A stretch of DNA of 64,000 bases from Bradyrhizobium genosp. L (GTDB lineage Bacteria; Pseudomonadota; Alphaproteobacteria; Rhizobiales; Xanthobacteraceae). A program made the translations under genes and the position numbers. Where the stretch lies: contig NZ_CP061378.1 in the NCBI RefSeq assembly GCF_015624485.1, forward strand, positions 434,001 through 498,000, written 5' to 3'. Below are positions 9,626-19,779 of the stretch, in pieces; the first letter of the stretch is position 1, and the number at the start of each line of letters is the position of its first letter. The notes under the pieces are model-generated. The model worked only from the letters and a program-made list of their open reading frames with translations, had not been told where the DNA came from and ran no database searches.

Positions 9626-10774
9626 ATGGCTGAAGACACAGGGCTGACCACGGGCATCGCGCACCACGGTGCCGCGCGGCTGCCATCGGTCGACATCGAC
9701 AGTTTCAACATCGAGCTGAAGGACGACGAGGGTTTTCTCGGCGACCGCGCCTCGAAAGGCGCGTTCCGGAAGATTCTCGACCGCTGGCGCAAGCCGCTGC
9801 GCAAATCCGGCGAGGATCCGTTCGGTGACGAGCCGTCGGACAAGATCAGCAAGAAGAAGCTCGACGACATGCTGGTCGGCGATGACACCGAGGCCTCCGC
9901 CGTCGTGCACAGTGCGATCGAGGAGTTCGCCCAGGAGCTCGCTTATGTGACGCGGCGCTTCCTCAACACCAAGGCCTGGGCCAAGACCGAGCGCATCGTG
10001 GTCGGCGGCGGCTTTCGCGACAGCCGGCTCGGCGAGCTCGCCATCGCGCGGACCGAGATCATCTTGAAATCCGAGGATTTCAAGATCGATCTGGTGCCGA
10101 TCCGCTTTCACCCCGATGACGCCGGCCTGATCGGCACGCTGCACCTGGCGCCGTCGTGGATATTCGAGGCGCATGACGGTGTGCTGGCGGTCGATATCGG
10201 CGGCACCAATATCCGCTGCGGCATCGTGGAGACGCGCTGGAAGAAGGCGCCCGATCTTTCCAAGGCGACGGTCTGGAAATCCGAGCTGTGGCGGCACGCC
10301 GACGACGAGCCGACGCGCGAAGGCGCGGTGAAGCGGCTGGTCAAGATGCTCAAGGACCTGATTGCCGCCGCGGAGGCAGAGGGCCTGAAGCTCGCGCCGT
10401 TCATCGGCATCGCCTGTCCCGGGGTCATCAAGGAGGACGGCGGGATCGAGAAGGGCGCGCAGAATTTGCCGGGCAACTGGGAGAGCAGCAAATTCAATCT
10501 GCCGGCGAGCCTGGTCGAGGCGATCCCGGAGATCGGCGGTCATGACACCGCGATCGTGATGCACAATGACGGCGTGACGCAGGGGCTCGCCGAAGTTCCC
10601 TTCATGCAGGATGTCGAGCGCTGGGGCGTGCTGACGATCGGGACCGGTCTCGGCAACGCCCGCTACACCAATCGCAAGAAAGACAACGGCAAGGACGAGA
10701 AGAAACAGAAGGACGACAGCGACGGCGAAAAGGCCGAGAAAAAAGCCAAAAAGGCCAAGAAAGCCGACGCCTGA
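9626..10774 (+). CDS. ROK-family protein with apparently circularly permuted motif order
   Basis: A 382-residue protein carrying ROK sugar-kinase motifs in an unusual order. Motifs that normally close a ROK kinase come first: RIVVGGGFRDSRLGELA (123-139) and DDAGLIGTLHLA (164-175). The ATP loop that normally opens the protein follows: LAVDIGGTNIRCGIVE (187-202), then ACPGVIKE, NLPGNW (280-285), the catalytic-type ND (314-315) and GTGLGN (339-344), where the fold stops. The zinc motif CxCGxxGC and the ExGH motif are absent. A Lys/Glu-rich tail (about 349-380) ends the protein. The start at 9626 has AGGG just upstream; an in-frame ATG at 9596 is the alternative. Sugar-kinase activity is plausible but unproved. 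Confidence 0.75.
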   Translation: MAEDTGLTTGIAHHGAARLPSVDIDSFNIELKDDEGFLGDRASKGAFRKILDRWRKPLRKSGEDPFGDEPSDKISKKKLDDMLVGDDTEASAVVHSAIEEFAQELAYVTRRFLNTKAWAKTERIVVGGGFRDSRLGELAIARTEIILKSEDFKIDLVPIRFHPDDAGLIGTLHLAPSWIFEAHDGVLAVDIGGTNIRCGIVETRWKKAPDLSKATVWKSELWRHADDEPTREGAVKRLVKMLKDLIAAAEAEGLKLAPFIGIACPGVIKEDGGIEKGAQNLPGNWESSKFNLPASLVEAIPEIGGHDTAIVMHNDGVTQGLAEVPFMQDVERWGVLTIGTGLGNARYTNRKKDNGKDEKKQKDDSDGEKAEKKAKKAKKADA

Positions 10775-10941
10775 GCCAGCGTCCGCGCTGCGCCGAGGGC
10801 CCCGTCCCGCGGTAAGGTTGATCGGTTAGGTTAAGACCGCGTTTGCGTTGCGGTACCAGGCTGTCTTGCTACCGTTCCCTCGTCGCTCCCGCCGACCGGC
10901 GAAGCCGCACTTCCCCGGCCAGCATTTTCAAGCAGCGGCAA

Positions 10942-10977
10942 GGGACCGCCAGTTTTTTTGTCGCGTCTGGCGGTCCC
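10942..10977. terminator. Bidirectional hairpin between convergent genes
   Basis: GGGACCGCCAG (10942-10952) pairs perfectly with CTGGCGGTCCC (10967-10977). The loop has seven consecutive T on the plus strand. It lies 8 bp past the hydrolase stop and downstream of the ROK-like gene, so it may serve both, although the T-run is in the loop rather than after the stem. Confidence 0.55.
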
Positions 10978-10985
10978 ACCCATTT

Positions 10986-11849
10986 CTATTTCCAGTTGAT
11001 TCGCGCGAAAAACCCAGCGATCTCGGCGGCGGCGCGGTCGGGATCCTCGCGGTGCGGGAAATGCCCGACATCGCCGAACATCTTCAGGTCGAGATTGCTG
11101 AAGGTCTCACCGAGTCGGTCGGTCCAGGCATAGGGAAACAAGGGATCGTGCTCGGCCCAGCGGATGCAGGTCGGCACCGCAATCGGCGTGAGCTGCGGCG
11201 CCTCGCCATGCATCATCTTGACGCGCCCGGCATGCGAGGCGCGGTAATGTGCAAAGCCGCCGGCGAGGTTGCCGGGCTTGAAGAAGTTGTCGGCGAAATC
11301 CTCGAGCACGTCTTCGAACGCAGTCTTGCGATGCGCCCAATTGCGCAGGAAATGTCCAATGTAAGTTCGGCAGCTGTCGCGGCTCGCCCCGACCAGCGCC
11401 GGTGCCATCTCCATCTGGTGGAACGACTGGTACCAGATGTGATTCAGCCGGTCGGGCGCGGCCATGCGCGGACCGATCCCGGGATAGACGAAATCGAACA
11501 TGAACAGGCCGGCGATGCGCTCGGGCGCCTTGCGGGCGAGCGGCTGGATCACCGCGCCGCCGACGTCGTGACCGACGACGCCCGCTTTGTCGATGCCGAG
11601 CGAGTCCAGCAGCGCCAGCATATCGTCGGCATGCTGATCGGGGCCGTAGGGACCGTCGGGCTTGTCGCTGTCGCCGAAGCCGCGCAGGTCGGGCGCGATC
11701 AGGGTGAAGCGGTCGGCCAGCCGGGTCATCACCGGCTCCCAGGTCAGCCAGAATTCCGGCCAGCCATGCAGCAGCAGGAGCGGCCGGCCGCTCCCGGACC
11801 GCGCGACGTGGAACGCCGCGCCATTGGCTCGAATCGTGAGATGCTCCAT
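10986..11849 (-). CDS. Alpha/beta hydrolase, epoxide hydrolase-like
   Basis: A 287-residue alpha/beta hydrolase. HGWPE (28-32) is the HGxP oxyanion motif; DLRGFGDSDKP (54-64) is typical of epoxide hydrolases and haloalkane/fluoroacetate dehalogenases; the nucleophile is D95 in GHDVGG; the late His lies in VGHFPHRED. An Asp nucleophile rules out a Ser esterase. Whether it opens epoxides or removes halogen cannot be told here: the cap-domain tyrosines and halide-binding tryptophans would need a structural alignment. It is transcribed alone, convergent with the ROK-like gene. Confidence 0.85.
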   Translation of the reverse strand: MEHLTIRANGAAFHVARSGSGRPLLLLHGWPEFWLTWEPVMTRLADRFTLIAPDLRGFGDSDKPDGPYGPDQHADDMLALLDSLGIDKAGVVGHDVGGAVIQPLARKAPERIAGLFMFDFVYPGIGPRMAAPDRLNHIWYQSFHQMEMAPALVGASRDSCRTYIGHFLRNWAHRKTAFEDVLEDFADNFFKPGNLAGGFAHYRASHAGRVKMMHGEAPQLTPIAVPTCIRWAEHDPLFPYAWTDRLGETFSNLDLKMFGDVGHFPHREDPDRAAAEIAGFFARINWK

Positions 11850-12064
11850 GGCCTGCTCCCGCTGCGCTTGGCTTCGACGCGATGCTGATCAGACCAGAAC
11901 CGCGCAGCTAGCGCTTTGTTTCCACGCACTTTCTTCGATCATCCCCGCAGCCGCTGCCATGCGATGGCGCAGCGGCGGAAATATTGTTGCAGCGCCTTGT
12001 CTGGCTCGCCAACCTCGCCTAGAACACGCTCCGACCGCCGGTGATGCAAATCACCCGGGCCGCT

Positions 12065-12154
12065 GGAGAGGTGGCAGAGTGGTTGATTGTACCGCACTCG
12101 AAATGCGGCATAGGTGCAAGCCTATCGGGGGTTCGAATCCCCCCCTCTCCGCCA
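12065..12154 (+). tRNA. tRNA-Ser (anticodon CGA)
   Basis: The acceptor arm GGAGAGG (12065-12071) pairs with CCTCTCC (12144-12150), followed by discriminator G and an encoded CCA. The anticodon stem CCGCA/TGCGG holds the loop CTCGAAA with anticodon CGA, and a long variable arm follows as expected for a class-II serine tRNA. GGTTCGAATCC is the T arm. It should read UCG codons. Confidence 0.97.
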
Positions 12155-12252
12155 CCGGCGTTCTCTGAGCGAGAAGCTGCATCTCCGCCCCATAAGCCAA
12201 TCTTAACAGCGTGTGCCTTACCTGTTCTCTCAATCGAAGGGAGAACCGTGCA

Positions 12253-14814
12253 GTGTCCAATCGTGATGGTGTTCGAGACGTCATGAGCCCCGAGAACAGG
12301 GTTCTGGTCACCGCGATCTTTTTGGCGTCGGGCGCGGCATCCCTGATCCTTCAGGTGCTCTGGTTCAAGCAACTGCAATTCGTGCTGGGAAGCGCGACGG
12401 TTTCCGTCAGCGTCACGGTGGCAAGCTTCTTCTTCGGTCTTTCGCTGGGCAGCGTTTTCGGCGGCCGGATCGCCGACACGGTCAGCCGCCCGCTGAAGGT
12501 TTACGGATTTCTCGAGCTCGCCCTCGCACTGGTTTCCTTGGCGGTGACCGCGTTTCTGTCGCATTGGTCGACATGGGTGGGCTGGCTGTCACCGATGCTG
12601 GACCTGGAGTCGCCGCTGCGGTTGCCCCTCATGGTCGCGCTGTCACTCGCCATCCTGTCGCTGCCGACGATGCTGATGGGCGCGACCCTGCCGTTCCTGG
12701 TGAAATACCTGACCCGCACGCGAACCGACCTCGCCCATCGGATCGGTCTGCTCTACGGGTTCAACACCCTCGGCGCCGCCATCGGCACCCTCGTCGTCGG
12801 CTTTGTCCTGATGGGCCTTTGGGGAATCACGGGATCCAGCCTGGTTGCGGCCGCCCTGTATGTCTGCGTCGGCGCCGTAGCCCTGCTCCTTGCGCGCAGC
12901 GCAAGCCCGCTGGTGCCGGTCACGGTAGAAGTGCCGGCGCAAACCGTCGGGTCTGGGCATGGCAGGACGCCCGTCCTGATCTGGATCTTCGCGTGCTCGG
13001 GTTTCGTGTCGATCGCCTATGAGGTGGTTTGGTTTCGCTTCCTGACCAATGTCAGCACCTCGAGCGTTTACGCGTTCTCCGGCATGCTCGGCGTCTACCT
13101 GCTAGGGCTGGTGATCGGCGCGCTGATCTGCGCCAAGGTGCTGGCGCCCCGCAAGGATCAGTTGCTGCGATACTTCGCCGTCACGCAGCTCTTGATCGCG
13201 GTTGCGGCCACGCTGACGGTCGCAACGCTCGGCAAGGCGCGGACCTTGCAGGTCGCGTTGGCTCCTATCGTATCGAGCCTGGTTCCGCTCCAGGCGCAGG
13301 AGCTTCTGGGCGGTGATGTCTCATTCTTCCTCACCTGCGCCGTTGCCCTGCTGCTGCCGACCACGCTGATCGGCATCAGCTTTCCCCTGGCCAGCGAACT
13401 GACCGTGATGCAGATGAGCGCGCTCGGCCGCAGGATCGGCTCGCTCTACGCCCTGAATACGATTGGCGGCGTGCTGGGCTCGCTGGCGGCGGGCTTCCTT
13501 CTGATCCCCTATCTCGGCAGCCAGTGGGCGCTCACCGTCCTGATTGCTCTCAACGTGCTGCTCTTTGTCGTGACGACCGTGTCGCAACCGGACCTCCTGC
13601 GAGAGCGGGGCCTGTGGCGGCAAGGAGCGATCGCCGCAAGCGTCATCGCGGCGTCGCTCCTGCTCATCACGCCGCACTATCTGGAACGGGTCCTGACCGC
13701 GATCGAAGGCGGCAATGTCCTCGAGTTGCAGGAAACCCGGCAAGCCACATTTGCGGTGGTCGAGTATCAGGACAAGGCGGCAGGGACCTATCAGCAGTTG
13801 GTGGTGAATTCGAAAAGCTATGCCAACAACCGTCCCGAGGGCAGGCGCTACATGGCCGCGATGGGGCACTATCCCATTCTCCTGCATCGGGGCCCGGTCG
13901 AAACGGCCGTCGTGATCTGCATCGGGACCGGCACCACGGTGGGTGCGGTCAGCACCCATCAGGAACTAAAATCCATCGACGCGGTCGATCTGGCCTCGAC
14001 GGTTTTCGAGGTCGCGCCGCATTTCGTGCCGCTCAACAAGCAATTCTATCAGAATCCGAAAGTCCATCAGATCGTCGCGGACGGGCGTCACTTTCTGCTG
14101 GGGACCAAGCAGACATTTGACGCCGTCACCCTCGAGCCCCCGCCGCCCCATGACGCCGGCGTCATCAACCTCTATACGGAGGAATTCTACGCGCTGGCAA
14201 AGCAGAGGATGCGCCCCGGCGGCGTTCTCGCGCAATGGGTGCCGCTGGATTTCAACCGCGGCATTCTTCCGAAGATGATCCTCAAGGCCATGATGGGCCA
14301 GTTCAAGCATGTCTCGCTGTGGCTGCCGTCCCGAATGGAAGGGGTGGCCATCGCCTCCGATGAGCCGTTGAACATCGATCCTCGCGCGCTCGCCATGCGC
14401 ATGTCCGAGCCCGCGGTGGCCGACGACCTGACGGCAAACGGCTTGCGCTCGCCGGAGGATTTTCTGGCGACATTCATCGCCGCTGACGAAAAACTCGCGG
14501 CCTTCGTCGGGGACGTGCCGAGCCTCACGGATGATCGGCCGCGCCTCGAATATTATAACTGGTATCCGCTGAGTGCGATCAGCGTCGACGAATTGAAGCG
14601 CCTTCGCGAGCCCGTCGAACTCTATCTTGCCGACGGATCGATCGATGAGGCCCGTCTCGATACCGCGCGCACGGTGGCCAACGCGATACTGGATGAGCAC
14701 AAGGCCAGTGCCGACGGCGACACGTCCGCCGCGCGTGCAGCGCTTCGCGTCGCCGTCAAGCTGGAGCCGGATAATTCCTATGTCGGCTTCCTGGACCGCA
14801 AGCTGCGCGAGTGA
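12253..14814 (+). CDS. Fused MFS-like membrane protein/spermidine synthase-like domain
   Basis: About 850 residues. The first ~480 are a polytopic membrane domain with a dozen or more hydrophobic segments in two related halves (for example GLLYGFNTLGAAIGTLVVG and GSLYALNTIGGVLGSLAAG). The rest is a soluble Rossmann-type domain like polyamine aminopropyltransferases, with VVICIGTGTTVGAV in place of the usual GGGDGG and EPPPPHDAGVINLYTEEFY later. The glycine motif and acidic residues differ enough that true spermidine synthesis is doubtful. GTG at 12253 has AAGGGAG at good spacing; the ATG at 12283 is the alternative and begins right before the first membrane segment. The function of this fusion family is unknown to me. 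Confidence 0.85.
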   Translation: MSNRDGVRDVMSPENRVLVTAIFLASGAASLILQVLWFKQLQFVLGSATVSVSVTVASFFFGLSLGSVFGGRIADTVSRPLKVYGFLELALALVSLAVTAFLSHWSTWVGWLSPMLDLESPLRLPLMVALSLAILSLPTMLMGATLPFLVKYLTRTRTDLAHRIGLLYGFNTLGAAIGTLVVGFVLMGLWGITGSSLVAAALYVCVGAVALLLARSASPLVPVTVEVPAQTVGSGHGRTPVLIWIFACSGFVSIAYEVVWFRFLTNVSTSSVYAFSGMLGVYLLGLVIGALICAKVLAPRKDQLLRYFAVTQLLIAVAATLTVATLGKARTLQVALAPIVSSLVPLQAQELLGGDVSFFLTCAVALLLPTTLIGISFPLASELTVMQMSALGRRIGSLYALNTIGGVLGSLAAGFLLIPYLGSQWALTVLIALNVLLFVVTTVSQPDLLRERGLWRQGAIAASVIAASLLLITPHYLERVLTAIEGGNVLELQETRQATFAVVEYQDKAAGTYQQLVVNSKSYANNRPEGRRYMAAMGHYPILLHRGPVETAVVICIGTGTTVGAVSTHQELKSIDAVDLASTVFEVAPHFVPLNKQFYQNPKVHQIVADGRHFLLGTKQTFDAVTLEPPPPHDAGVINLYTEEFYALAKQRMRPGGVLAQWVPLDFNRGILPKMILKAMMGQFKHVSLWLPSRMEGVAIASDEPLNIDPRALAMRMSEPAVADDLTANGLRSPEDFLATFIAADEKLAAFVGDVPSLTDDRPRLEYYNWYPLSAISVDELKRLREPVELYLADGSIDEARLDTARTVANAILDEHKASADGDTSAARAALRVAVKLEPDNSYVGFLDRKLRE

Positions 14815-14841
14815 TCGGGCAGCCTCCGGCACGCTCGCCGG

Positions 14842-15606
14842 TTAGACCCAGCCGCCGTCGACGATGTAGCTCTGGTTGGTGCAGGCGCCGCTGTCGTCGG
14901 AGCTAAAGAACAGCACGACGCGGGCGACCTCGTCCGGCATCAGCTTGCGCTTGAGGCACTGGCGCTGCATCAGCTCGGCCACGCCTTCGGGGGTCAACCA
15001 CTTATCCTGCTGCCGCTGCGTCATGATCCATCCGGGCAGGATGGAGTTGACCCGGATGTTGTGCGGCCCGAGATCGCGGGCGAGGCCGCGGGTGAGGCCC
15101 TGGATCGCCGATTTCGCCGTGGTGTAGCAGGGCATATTGCCCTGGCCGATCACCCAGCTCACCGAGCCCATATTGACGATCGCACCGCCGCCCGCCTTGA
15201 CCATGTCGGGCGCAACCGCCTGGGCGCAGAAGAACTGGTGCTTCAGGTTGGTGGCGATCCGCTCGTCCCAGAATTCCGGCGTGACGTCCTCGATCGCATG
15301 ACGGTCGTCGCGGGCGGCGTTGTTGACCAGGATCGTGATCGGCCCGAGCGCCTCGCGGATGCCCGCGACTGCGCGGCGCAGGGCGGCGATGTCGCGCAGA
15401 TCGGCGTGCTCGAAATGCGCGCCGGCGCCGGCGGGCAGCTCGGCCACCAACTGCCGCGAGGCCTTCTCATCGACGTCGATGAAGCCGACCCGCGCGCCCT
15501 GGCCGATGAACTGGCGGACGATGGCCTCGCCGATGCCGGAGCCGCCGCCGGTCACCAGTACCGTGCGGTCCTTGAGGCTTGGATAGATGGCGCCTTGCAT
15601 GGTCAT
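14842..15606 (-). CDS. SDR aldose 1-dehydrogenase, XylB-like
   Basis: A 254-residue SDR. From memory it closely resembles the NAD-dependent D-xylose dehydrogenase XylB of the Caulobacter oxidative xylose pathway: AIYPSLK start, TGGGSGIG (19-26), NNAARDDRHAIEDVTPEFWDE, FCAQAVAPDM, YTTAK catalytic motif, LPGWIMTQRQQDKWLTPEG, and an end in IVDGGWV. That makes oxidation of a pentose or related aldose to its lactone the best guess. It follows the ROK regulator gene on the same strand (65 bp), beside sugar ABC genes, which supports a role in the same sugar's catabolism. It could instead oxidise L-arabinose, galactose or fucose. Confidence 0.8.
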   Translation of the reverse strand: MTMQGAIYPSLKDRTVLVTGGGSGIGEAIVRQFIGQGARVGFIDVDEKASRQLVAELPAGAGAHFEHADLRDIAALRRAVAGIREALGPITILVNNAARDDRHAIEDVTPEFWDERIATNLKHQFFCAQAVAPDMVKAGGGAIVNMGSVSWVIGQGNMPCYTTAKSAIQGLTRGLARDLGPHNIRVNSILPGWIMTQRQQDKWLTPEGVAELMQRQCLKRKLMPDEVARVVLFFSSDDSGACTNQSYIVDGGWV

Positions 15607-15671
15607 TCTCTCGATTTGGCGCCTGAAGCGCGTCGGTTGGATTGCTGCGGCTCAAGCAAAGCCGCAAGGGT

Positions 15672-16949
15672 TTAGTCGGTCGTCTCCATGTGGTTTCGGT
15701 CCACGACCCGCAGCGTCCGCAGCACCATGCCGTCGACGATGGTCGCCGACTCGCTTGGACGCACATAGATCGTCGTGGACTTGAGCAGCCACGGCAACAC
15801 CGCCTGTTCGAGCCGCTCCTCATAGGCTGCGCGCATCATGTCGAATGCCTGCAGGCCCGGGCCCGCCAGGATCAGATGATGCGGGCGCAGCACCGATATC
15901 GTTGCGGCGACCGCCTCAGCCAGCGCGCGGCCGGCGATCCGGAACAGGTGCGCAAGACGCGGATCGCCGCCCAGCGCGCGCTCGCGCAACAGCGCCATCT
16001 GCGCCTCGGACGGTTGCTGCGATACGGCCGGCGGCAGGTCGAGAAAGGTGCGGGCGTCGCGGTAAAGCGCATAGTCGGCGAGATAGGCCTCGATGCAGCC
16101 GCGCTGGCCGCAGCGGCATTGCGGACCGTTCAGCGCCAGCTTGACGTGGCCGATCTCGCTGCCGGCGCCGGCGCCCCAGCGCGCTTCGCCGTCGAGAATG
16201 ACGCCCATGCCGACGCCGTGGCCGACCATGATGGTGGCCGCGAGGCCTTCCGCCAGGATCGGCTCGGACGCGGCGAGGGCCAGCGCAACGGCGACCGCGT
16301 CGTTCGCCATCACCACCTCGACCCCGAATGCGTCGCGGATCGGCTTGGCCAGATCGACATCGGTGATCGACAGCGCCGGGCTCCACAGATGCCGGCCGGT
16401 GTCGGCGTTCACGATGCCCTGCAGCGCGATCCCGATTCCCAAGAGCCGATGGCGCGGCGTGTCCGTCGTCGCCAGCATGGCATCGATCTGCGCGATCACG
16501 AGATCGCACAACGCCTTTGCATCGAGCGCGCGCGTCGTGAGCTCGAGCCGCGATTGTGCCAGATCGGAGCCGCTGAAATCGGCGATCAGCGTCTCGATCA
16601 GGTTCATGCGCACCGAGACCGCGATGACGCGGCCAAATTCGGGATTGAGCGTCAGCAGCACCGCCGGCCGGCCACGGCGACGGCCGTTGAGCTGGTCCGG
16701 ATCCTCGTCGTCGGTGTCGTCAGGCCAGGGTGTCGGCGCCCCGGTCTCGGTCTCGGCTTCGCGCAGCACGTCTTCCGCGATCAGTTTCGACGTGATGGCG
16801 GAAATCGCCGGGAAGCTCAGCCCCGTGCTGCGTGCGAGCTCCACGCGCGGCAATGGCCCCTGGCGCCGCAAGACCTCGACAAGGCGGCCGCGGTTCGATC
16901 CGCGGGCCACGCTCGAAGCACGTCGCAGCGGCTCGGGCTGGTCATTCAT
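15672..16949 (-). CDS. ROK-family transcriptional repressor
   Basis: A 425-residue regulator. The winged helix-turn-helix lies near residues 20-75 (GSNRGRLVEVLRRQGPLPRVELARSTGLS). An acidic/arginine linker leads into a ROK domain with GVGMGVILDG, GSEIGH and the zinc motif CRCGQRGCIEAYL. Such proteins (XylR, NagC, Mlc class) repress sugar genes until they bind the sugar or its phosphate. The first ATP-binding motif of ROK kinases is degenerate, as usual in repressors. The ATG at 16949 (MNDQPEPLRRAS) is preferred to one 12 codons upstream. It is divergent from the ABC operon at 17223, which is its likely target along with the XylB-like gene. Confidence 0.9.
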   Translation of the reverse strand: MNDQPEPLRRASSVARGSNRGRLVEVLRRQGPLPRVELARSTGLSFPAISAITSKLIAEDVLREAETETGAPTPWPDDTDDEDPDQLNGRRRGRPAVLLTLNPEFGRVIAVSVRMNLIETLIADFSGSDLAQSRLELTTRALDAKALCDLVIAQIDAMLATTDTPRHRLLGIGIALQGIVNADTGRHLWSPALSITDVDLAKPIRDAFGVEVVMANDAVAVALALAASEPILAEGLAATIMVGHGVGMGVILDGEARWGAGAGSEIGHVKLALNGPQCRCGQRGCIEAYLADYALYRDARTFLDLPPAVSQQPSEAQMALLRERALGGDPRLAHLFRIAGRALAEAVAATISVLRPHHLILAGPGLQAFDMMRAAYEERLEQAVLPWLLKSTTIYVRPSESATIVDGMVLRTLRVVDRNHMETTD

Positions 16950-17112
16950 GCGGTCTTTTTTAGTTCGCTCAGTGAAGTTAATCAACGTGCGGACACCTTT
17001 TAATTAGCGCCATGAAATTATTGAGTGCGTCTATAAAGTCACAGAGTCGAAAAATGCAGTCTCATTGTACCTAACTCGCCCTGTCTGTTTGAACTATTGG
17101 ATAAGGTCATCC

Positions 17113-17141
17113 TTGACGGGCAATTCGAACGCCAATAATTT
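17113..17141 (+). promoter_or_regulatory. Probable promoter of the first sugar ABC operon
   Basis: TTGACG (17113-17118) and TAATTT (17136-17141) are spaced by 17 bases. The surrounding region is markedly AT-rich compared with the genes. The transcript should start near 17148, about 75 nt before the binding-protein start codon. Confidence 0.6.
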
Positions 17142-17142
17142 G

Positions 17143-17153
17143 TTCGTCACGAA
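17143..17153. promoter_or_regulatory. Candidate ROK-repressor operator
   Basis: TTCGTCACGAA is a perfect 11-bp palindrome placed at the predicted transcription start, immediately behind the -10 hexamer. A weaker related palindrome, TTCGCTCAGTGAA, lies near 16968-16980 just upstream of the repressor gene. Both positions suit repression and autoregulation; the assignment is inference. Confidence 0.35.
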
Positions 17154-17222
17154 AATAAAATCAGGGCGTGAGAAGCGCCAGAGGTGATCCCCTTATGCCG
17201 GGGTGACGAAAGGGAGGTGAAC

Positions 17223-18188
17223 ATGAAGGGCTCAATGAAGAAATTGGTCGTGCCGTTGCTGGCGAGCGCGGCCGCGCTCGTGATGGCCACGGGAGTGGCG
17301 CAGGCACAGCAGAAGAAGACCATCGCGCTGGTAACCAATGTTGCGGCCGATTTCTGGACCATTGCCGGCCGTGGGCTCGAGAAGGCGCAGAAAGAGCACC
17401 CAGACTACAATATCGAGTTGATCGTGACCAATGAAGGCACCGCGGCAGGCCAGCGGCGCGAGTTGGACGACCTCCTGGTGCGCGGCGTCGCCGGCATCTC
17501 CATCTCCGTGGACGATGCGCCGCACGCAACCGAAGAACTCAACAAGGTTGCGGCCAAGACCGTGTTGATCACGACGGACAGCGACGCGCCGCAGAGCAAC
17601 CGGCTCGCCTATATCGGCACCGACAACGTCGCGGCGGGCCGACAGGCCGGCGAGGAGATCAAGAAGGCGCTCCCGAACGGCGGCAAGATCGCGTTGTTCG
17701 TCGGAACCATGGACGCCGACAACGCGCGCGAGCGCGTGCAGGGTATCAAGGAAGCGATATCAGGCACCAAGGTCGAGCTGGTCGACGTGTTCACCGACCA
17801 GGTCGACTTCGCCAAGGCCAAGGCGAACATGGAGAACGTGCTCGTCAAATATCCCGACATCGCGCTGATGTCCGGCCTGTGGAGCTACGAGACGCCGCTG
17901 ATCTACGACGCGGTGAAGTCGGCGGGCAAGGCCGGCAAGGTCAAGATCGTCGGCTTCGACGAGGATCAGCGGACGCTGCGCGGCGTGTCCGACGGCACGA
18001 TCGAATCGACGGTCGTGCAGCAGCCCTACGAGTTCGGCTACCTGTCCGCCACCAACATCATCAAGACGCTGGGCGGCGACAAGTCCTGGATTCCGAAGGA
18101 CAGCAAGCTGATCGTGCCCACCAAAGTGATCAACAAGACCAACGTCGCGGAGTTCACGGCAAATCTCAAGGACCTGCTGAAGAAGTGA
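17223..18188 (+). CDS. Sugar ABC transporter substrate-binding protein (system 1)
   Basis: A 321-residue periplasmic binding protein of the RbsB type (LacI-like fold). The signal peptide spans about residues 1-29, with cleavage after AQA and before QQKKTIALV. The mature protein has the two-lobe pattern: VAADFWTIAGRGLEKA, SISVDDAP, TTDSDAP, IGTDNVAAGRQAGEEI and GFDEDQRTLRGV. The ATG at 17223 follows AGGGAGGTGAAC, an excellent ribosome site; the frame is open 13 codons upstream but that part is leader. It is the first gene of an operon with the ATPase and permease. The ligand is probably a pentose or hexose, given the neighbouring ROK repressor and aldose dehydrogenase. Confidence 0.92.
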   Translation: MKGSMKKLVVPLLASAAALVMATGVAQAQQKKTIALVTNVAADFWTIAGRGLEKAQKEHPDYNIELIVTNEGTAAGQRRELDDLLVRGVAGISISVDDAPHATEELNKVAAKTVLITTDSDAPQSNRLAYIGTDNVAAGRQAGEEIKKALPNGGKIALFVGTMDADNARERVQGIKEAISGTKVELVDVFTDQVDFAKAKANMENVLVKYPDIALMSGLWSYETPLIYDAVKSAGKAGKVKIVGFDEDQRTLRGVSDGTIESTVVQQPYEFGYLSATNIIKTLGGDKSWIPKDSKLIVPTKVINKTNVAEFTANLKDLLKK

Positions 18189-18252
18189 CGTAAGCGTGCT
18201 CCATCGCCCGGCCGCCATGGGCCGCCGGGCGATGCGTTGGGGGGAATGCCAA

Positions 18253-19775
<1,523 letters not shown>

Positions 19776-19779
<4 letters not shown>

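Noticed and set aside
12065..12154. tRNA-Ser as an integration (att) site of a genomic island
   Set aside because: There is no integrase nearby and no repeated 3' tRNA segment seen in the window.
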